A DNA stretch of 64,000 nucleotides, from contig JANCIK010000013.1 in the NCBI GenBank assembly GCA_028532985.1, positions 2,542,001 through 2,606,000 on the forward strand, written 5' to 3'. Positions 60,718 through 64,000 of this stretch are shown here, in pieces (the stretch's first letter is position 1; every line of letters begins with the position of its first letter). Source of the stretch: Stropharia rugosoannulata (taxonomy: Eukaryota > Basidiomycota > Agaricomycetes > Agaricales > Strophariaceae). The notes under the pieces were generated by a model that was not told the DNA's origin, did not search any database, and saw only the letters and a program-made list of their open reading frames with translations. A program made the position numbers and the translations under genes.

Positions 60718-61906
60718 TTAGCCCACTTTGCATTCTGAACACGAAGCTCCCTCAGGGAGAGTTATACTGCGGTAGGACGTGCTCATGCTTGAGCATACTT
60801 CTTTCCAACTATCCCACTCCTGGATGTTCTCCAGTTTGGCGTCATAGCGCTAGAGACGTTTCCCAGTGAGTAAAGTAAGAAAGTCATTAAATTGACTATT
60901 AGACGGCAGCTTACCCGTCTCCCACCCGTACAACCCTATAAACGGTTAAGAGAATGTTATTCCACTCAATTGACGAGTCATGTACGTACCTTATCATAAA
61001 CCTTAGAGAAGAACGGGGCACACGCAGGTTCATAAAAGTCGACATTCCAGTGTCCTATAACCTTCCCGCAGGTTCCCTATCGGTTTTCAAATTATTAGTT
61101 CTCGTAGACAATATGCAATTATTTCGTTCTCACCGGGTCTTCACACCAGTCTGGAACAAGGTCGCGGTTGACAAATCTTAGTGTTTTGTTCGTACACTCT
61201 TCCATAGCGTTAAATCCCAGCGGAACATTGGATAACGTAGCAGTGTACTCCCTAGTCTTATAGCGCAAGCATTTTCCTTTGTTGAAGTCCTGCCACGCTA
61301 TTTCAGAGCGCCGTCGTTCATGTGCCTCCCGCTCGGCTTGTGCAAGCCTTTCTCGCTCCTCAGCATCAGCTTGGTCCCGATCAGCCCGGCGTCTACGTGC
61401 TTCTTCCCATGCCTCTTCATCGGCTTTCATAGCTTTGTGTCGTTCCTCAGAATCTATCCGGTCCTGTGCCTGTCGCCGGGCACGGTCCTTGTCCCACGTC
61501 TGGCGTTCAAGTTTCATCTCTGCAACCCACCGGGTCCATTGATTCTGCTCCATCTCGTGTTCGATAACCTCTCGGTCCCAGCGAGAGCGCTCCCGGCGAT
61601 TAAGATAATCTTCAATCGGCGTGTGGATGAGGTAGCCGAGGATGAACACCAGTATGATCACCGCAATGCTGGTGCGATTGTTCTGCGATCTTTTGGGAGG
61701 CGCTACGGACAAAGTTGACTGAGACCCATAGTTTTGAGTGCAATTTTGTGGATATAGCCTGGCTCTCTCGTCTCTCAGCCGATCTGATTCATCTATGGAG
61801 TACGGAGGAGGTATCGAGCTGGAAAGTAAAGCATAAAGATGGGGCGAGTGAGATTGGAACCATGATTACGACCTCACCTAGAACCTTTCTGTTTGTCTGG
61901 GCGCAT
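60718..61906 (-). CDS. Membrane-anchored coiled-coil protein with Cys-containing C-terminal domain
   Basis: Five exons, 61906-61878, 61818-61134, 61076-60990, 60935-60915 and 60849-60718 (954 nt, 317 aa). After a short PPPY-containing N-terminus a single TM helix (SIAVIILVFILGYLIHTP, about aa 60-76) leads into a highly charged coiled coil (about aa 80-205; RRRRADRDQADAEERERL). The C-terminal domain has CLRYKTREYTATLSNVP, GTCGKVIGHWNVDFYEPAC, GCTGGRRRYDAKLENI and CSSMSTSYRSI. I recall this arrangement in an uncharacterised Agaricomycete family. The lack of a signal peptide suggests a type II anchor with the Cys domain outside the cytosol. Exon 4 is only 21 bp. Function unknown. Confidence 0.8.
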
Positions 61907-62928
61907 CGCTGCTAGGGTAATGTTTCACCGTGGTCGTAGAGGGAGCTGTCATGCATCATGAGAATGGTGTGTTTGTCACGCTGTACTGTGGTATAAAAAT
62001 AACATTGACAAGCCATCAGTCATGTAACGGTCATGAGGCTGGTAATGATTATTGCTATTGGTAGGGCTTATTTGCACACTCTAGCTACAAGGCTTTAGTC
62101 ACAGCCAGTAATCATTTACCTGCGACTCTATTGTAGCCCAAATAATCTATTGTATTAACATTCCTGATCCCTACAGCCTAATCAAGGAAATAAGCGCCCA
62201 TCAGTCGGCGAAGGCAAAATTGACGGCCCGCCAAAGTCCGCTCGGCTGTTGGAATGCGGCCCGTATAAATGGGGGGGATGTAGTAAAACGACCTTGCTTA
62301 TTTTACCTTTGTGTAAGTACGTGTCAACTTGAAAAATTGATCCGAGGGGGAAACTGCTGGGTCATGATATTGGTGATAAAGACTCTAATTCTCTCAGAGG
62401 GTTGACGTTGAGTTTTAGAGTGGATTTGTGCGCGGCCGCCGCATGACGCGCTAATCAGGGTTCAACTTCTGTCAGTTTCAACTTAGTTGAGAAATGGGTA
62501 AGCGTCTGTATCTCAACATGTAACGCCCTGCTAACCATCGTGTTATATGTATGTATTTAAATTTAAAATCAGATGTGAGAATGTGATCTTTGTTGAAACA
62601 GAAAAGCAGCCACACTTCAGCTGATGTGTAGTACCCGGAGCGGGGAGCGGTTGGAACACGTTGGAACAAAATGAAGGCCATGGAATTGTCGTTGCTATTA
62701 ACCAAGTGAGATGCCTTGCAGATCATCATCTCATTCCTGATTAAATACTATGTGTTACTTGTGTGTTACCATCATGAAAGCACAGCCGTACTGTGGCTTT
62801 ATAATCCGGCCAGATTTGGTCCAACAGGCCTTGAATTCGTCTTTTCTGTCACTAGGTGGATCCTTCTTGTCTCATTCTCGCAAGCCTAAAGCCGCTTCAG
62901 TGCATTTAATTCGGAAATTCAGTTCGTC
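61907..62928. other. Intergenic region
   Basis: Upstream sequences of the coiled-coil gene and of the small secreted protein gene. Nothing else recognised. Confidence 0.45.
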
Positions 62929-63319
62929 ATGACAGAAATTTATAATGTCTTTGTCATTGCCATTTCTCTCTTAATCTGCGGACATTCAACCACGGCGGCC
63001 AACATCACGTTTTGCTCTGGAGCCAACTGTGCCGGTCAATTGAATAGCTTCGAAGTATCATCCGGCGAATGCTATAGTCTCGGAGGCGCATCTGTGAAGT
63101 CCATCATGTACTCTGGCGTCCCCAGTGAAATCCAATTCTACATTTCTGGTGGTGCCCATGACTCCTGCACCGGTGGGCCAAGCTCTTCTGAACCCGCTGG
63201 CACGGGATGTTCGACAGCACCCGACGGGTAAGTTCTGTCAATGCACATCAACGGTTTTTGGGCTGACAGCATCGGTCTACTTGAATAGAGTCAATTGGGA
63301 GAGCCTTGCTGTGTTTTAA
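62929..63319 (+). CDS. Small secreted protein with five mature cysteines
   Basis: Two exons, 62929-63227 and 63289-63319 (330 nt, 109 aa). The signal peptide (MTEIYNVFVIAISLLICG, likely cleaved after TTAA) is followed by NITFCSGANCAGQLNSFE, GECYSLGG, DSCTGG and GTGCSTAPDG. The second exon adds the short end VNWESLAVF. Beta-rich small secreted proteins of this kind are frequent in mushroom secretomes, with roles from cell-wall to effector-like, all unproven here. The joined C-terminus fits the family feel better than readthrough of the intron, which would change frame. Confidence 0.75.
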
Positions 63320-63656
63320 AAGTTTATAACTGTGTACCGAAAACTAGTATGGCAATAAAGGAACTCATTTGTAACATTCGCTGATACATGCATAGCAGTA
63401 AAATGGGTCGATGATCAGGCCAGAGTGCACTAGAGCACACTGCATAGCGACGAGTTCTTTGCATTTCACTGTATGTTTTTTTTTTTTTTTTTTTTCTTTT
63501 TTTTTTCGAGTCTTAATACATCTTCGATTTTAGTGCACCTAACAGAATTCCTCTTCCAAGTTTTTTATAACAATATTTACTACTTTAAAACAAACAACTA
63601 GTCGGCTAGCCGCTGCTATGTAAGGGACTCGGCAGTTTACTTTATGCATGTACATA
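63320..63656. repeat. Poly-T run in intergenic spacer
   Basis: A T-tract of about 30 bases at 63477-63506 interrupted by a single C. The rest of the spacer has no gene. Confidence 0.6.
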
Positions 63657-64000
63657 CAGTCGAACCCCTTATAACCCATGCCCCCCAAAACCCATAACCC
63701 CACATAACCCATAGAAAAGTCCTTCCACCGAGTTGGTAGGCGGGGATTTGCAGCACATAACCCATAGGTCCGCACTAACCCATAACCCATAGGATGTGAA
63801 GATCAAGTATGGGTTTTGGTTCCAGCATAATTGGGGCCGGACTTACCAAATTATGACTCTGTTGGCCGAAAAACCTTAAAAATCGCATTTCGATCCAAAA
63901 TCATTACTTTCATACTGACTCTCAAACCAATTGATGCTCGGAAAACTGACCAAAAAAGGACTTCTTGGGTACAAAAACAAATTCAAGCTACGACAGAGGG
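63657..64000. mobile_element. Probable terminus of a pogo/Tigger-type element, running off the window
   Basis: The sequence CAGTCGAACCCCTTATAAC at 63657 directly follows a TA (63655-63656). This resembles the terminal repeats of pogo/Tigger members of the Tc1/mariner superfamily. It is followed by several copies of a TAACCCATA motif in both orientations (63670-63790; TATGGGTT at 63810), as expected for subterminal repeats. No transposase ORF is visible before the window ends, so length and activity are unknown. Confidence 0.5.

Overview
This is nuclear DNA of a filamentous basidiomycete, almost certainly an Agaricomycete. The evidence is the many short introns (mostly 50-60 bp, GT..AG with YAG acceptors), a class II haem peroxidase (a family essentially confined to Agaricomycetes), a TIGR04076-type small protein, and several uncharacterised membrane-protein families typical of mushroom-forming fungi. 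Splice models were built by hand. In every multi-exon model reported as a CDS, the exon lengths sum to a multiple of three, and most models recover the expected family motifs across the junctions.  Layout. 0-3 kb: mitochondrial ETF-ubiquinone oxidoreductase (minus). 3.6-4.3 kb: first member of a four-TM paralogous family (minus). 6-8.3 kb: serine-rich single-TM protein. 9.1-12.1 kb: secreted S41-type protease with 18 exons. 12.7-14.3 kb: proline-rich protein (minus) and a possible tiny membrane peptide. 15.5-18.2 kb: SET-domain protein and mitochondrial adrenodoxin-type ferredoxin. 19-21.8 kb: secreted sedolisin (S53). 22.3-24.5 kb: delta-12-type fatty acid desaturase, convergent with a seven-TM protein (24.5-25.8 kb). 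26.6 kb: a 289-bp MITE. 27.5-29.5 kb: DUF1308-like protein. 29.9-31.2 kb: unknown proline-rich single-TM protein. 32.2 kb: second dispersed four-TM paralogue. 33.8-35.6 kb: secreted generic class II peroxidase (minus). 37.7-42.2 kb: tandem array of four four-TM paralogues. 44.6-45.7 kb: hot-dog thioesterase. 46.6-49.5 kb: decayed accessory segment, with a kinase-like pseudogene split by a 1,026-bp inverted-repeat element and a PD-(D/E)XK-like ORF carrying an in-frame stop. 49.8-52.9 kb: TIGR04076 protein and the divergent ribosomal pair eS17/uS8. 54.1-55.5 kb: Dgk1-like CTP-dependent diacylglycerol kinase. 58.5-59.7 kb: second seven-TM paralogue. 60.7-61.9 kb: membrane-anchored coiled-coil protein. 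62.9-63.3 kb: small Cys-containing secreted protein. From 63.66 kb to the edge: likely end of a pogo/Tigger-type transposon.  How the genes work together. As usual in a eukaryote there are no operons; housekeeping genes (ETF-QO, ferredoxin, eS17, uS8, desaturase, Dgk1) alternate with secreted hydrolytic and oxidative enzymes (S41, S53, peroxidase) suited to saprotrophic growth, and with expanded, lineage-restricted membrane families. The most promising undescribed item is the six-member four-TM family. Its cytosolic motifs are conserved, and its presumed extracytosolic loop holds exactly two cysteines bracketing 5 to 25 variable residues.
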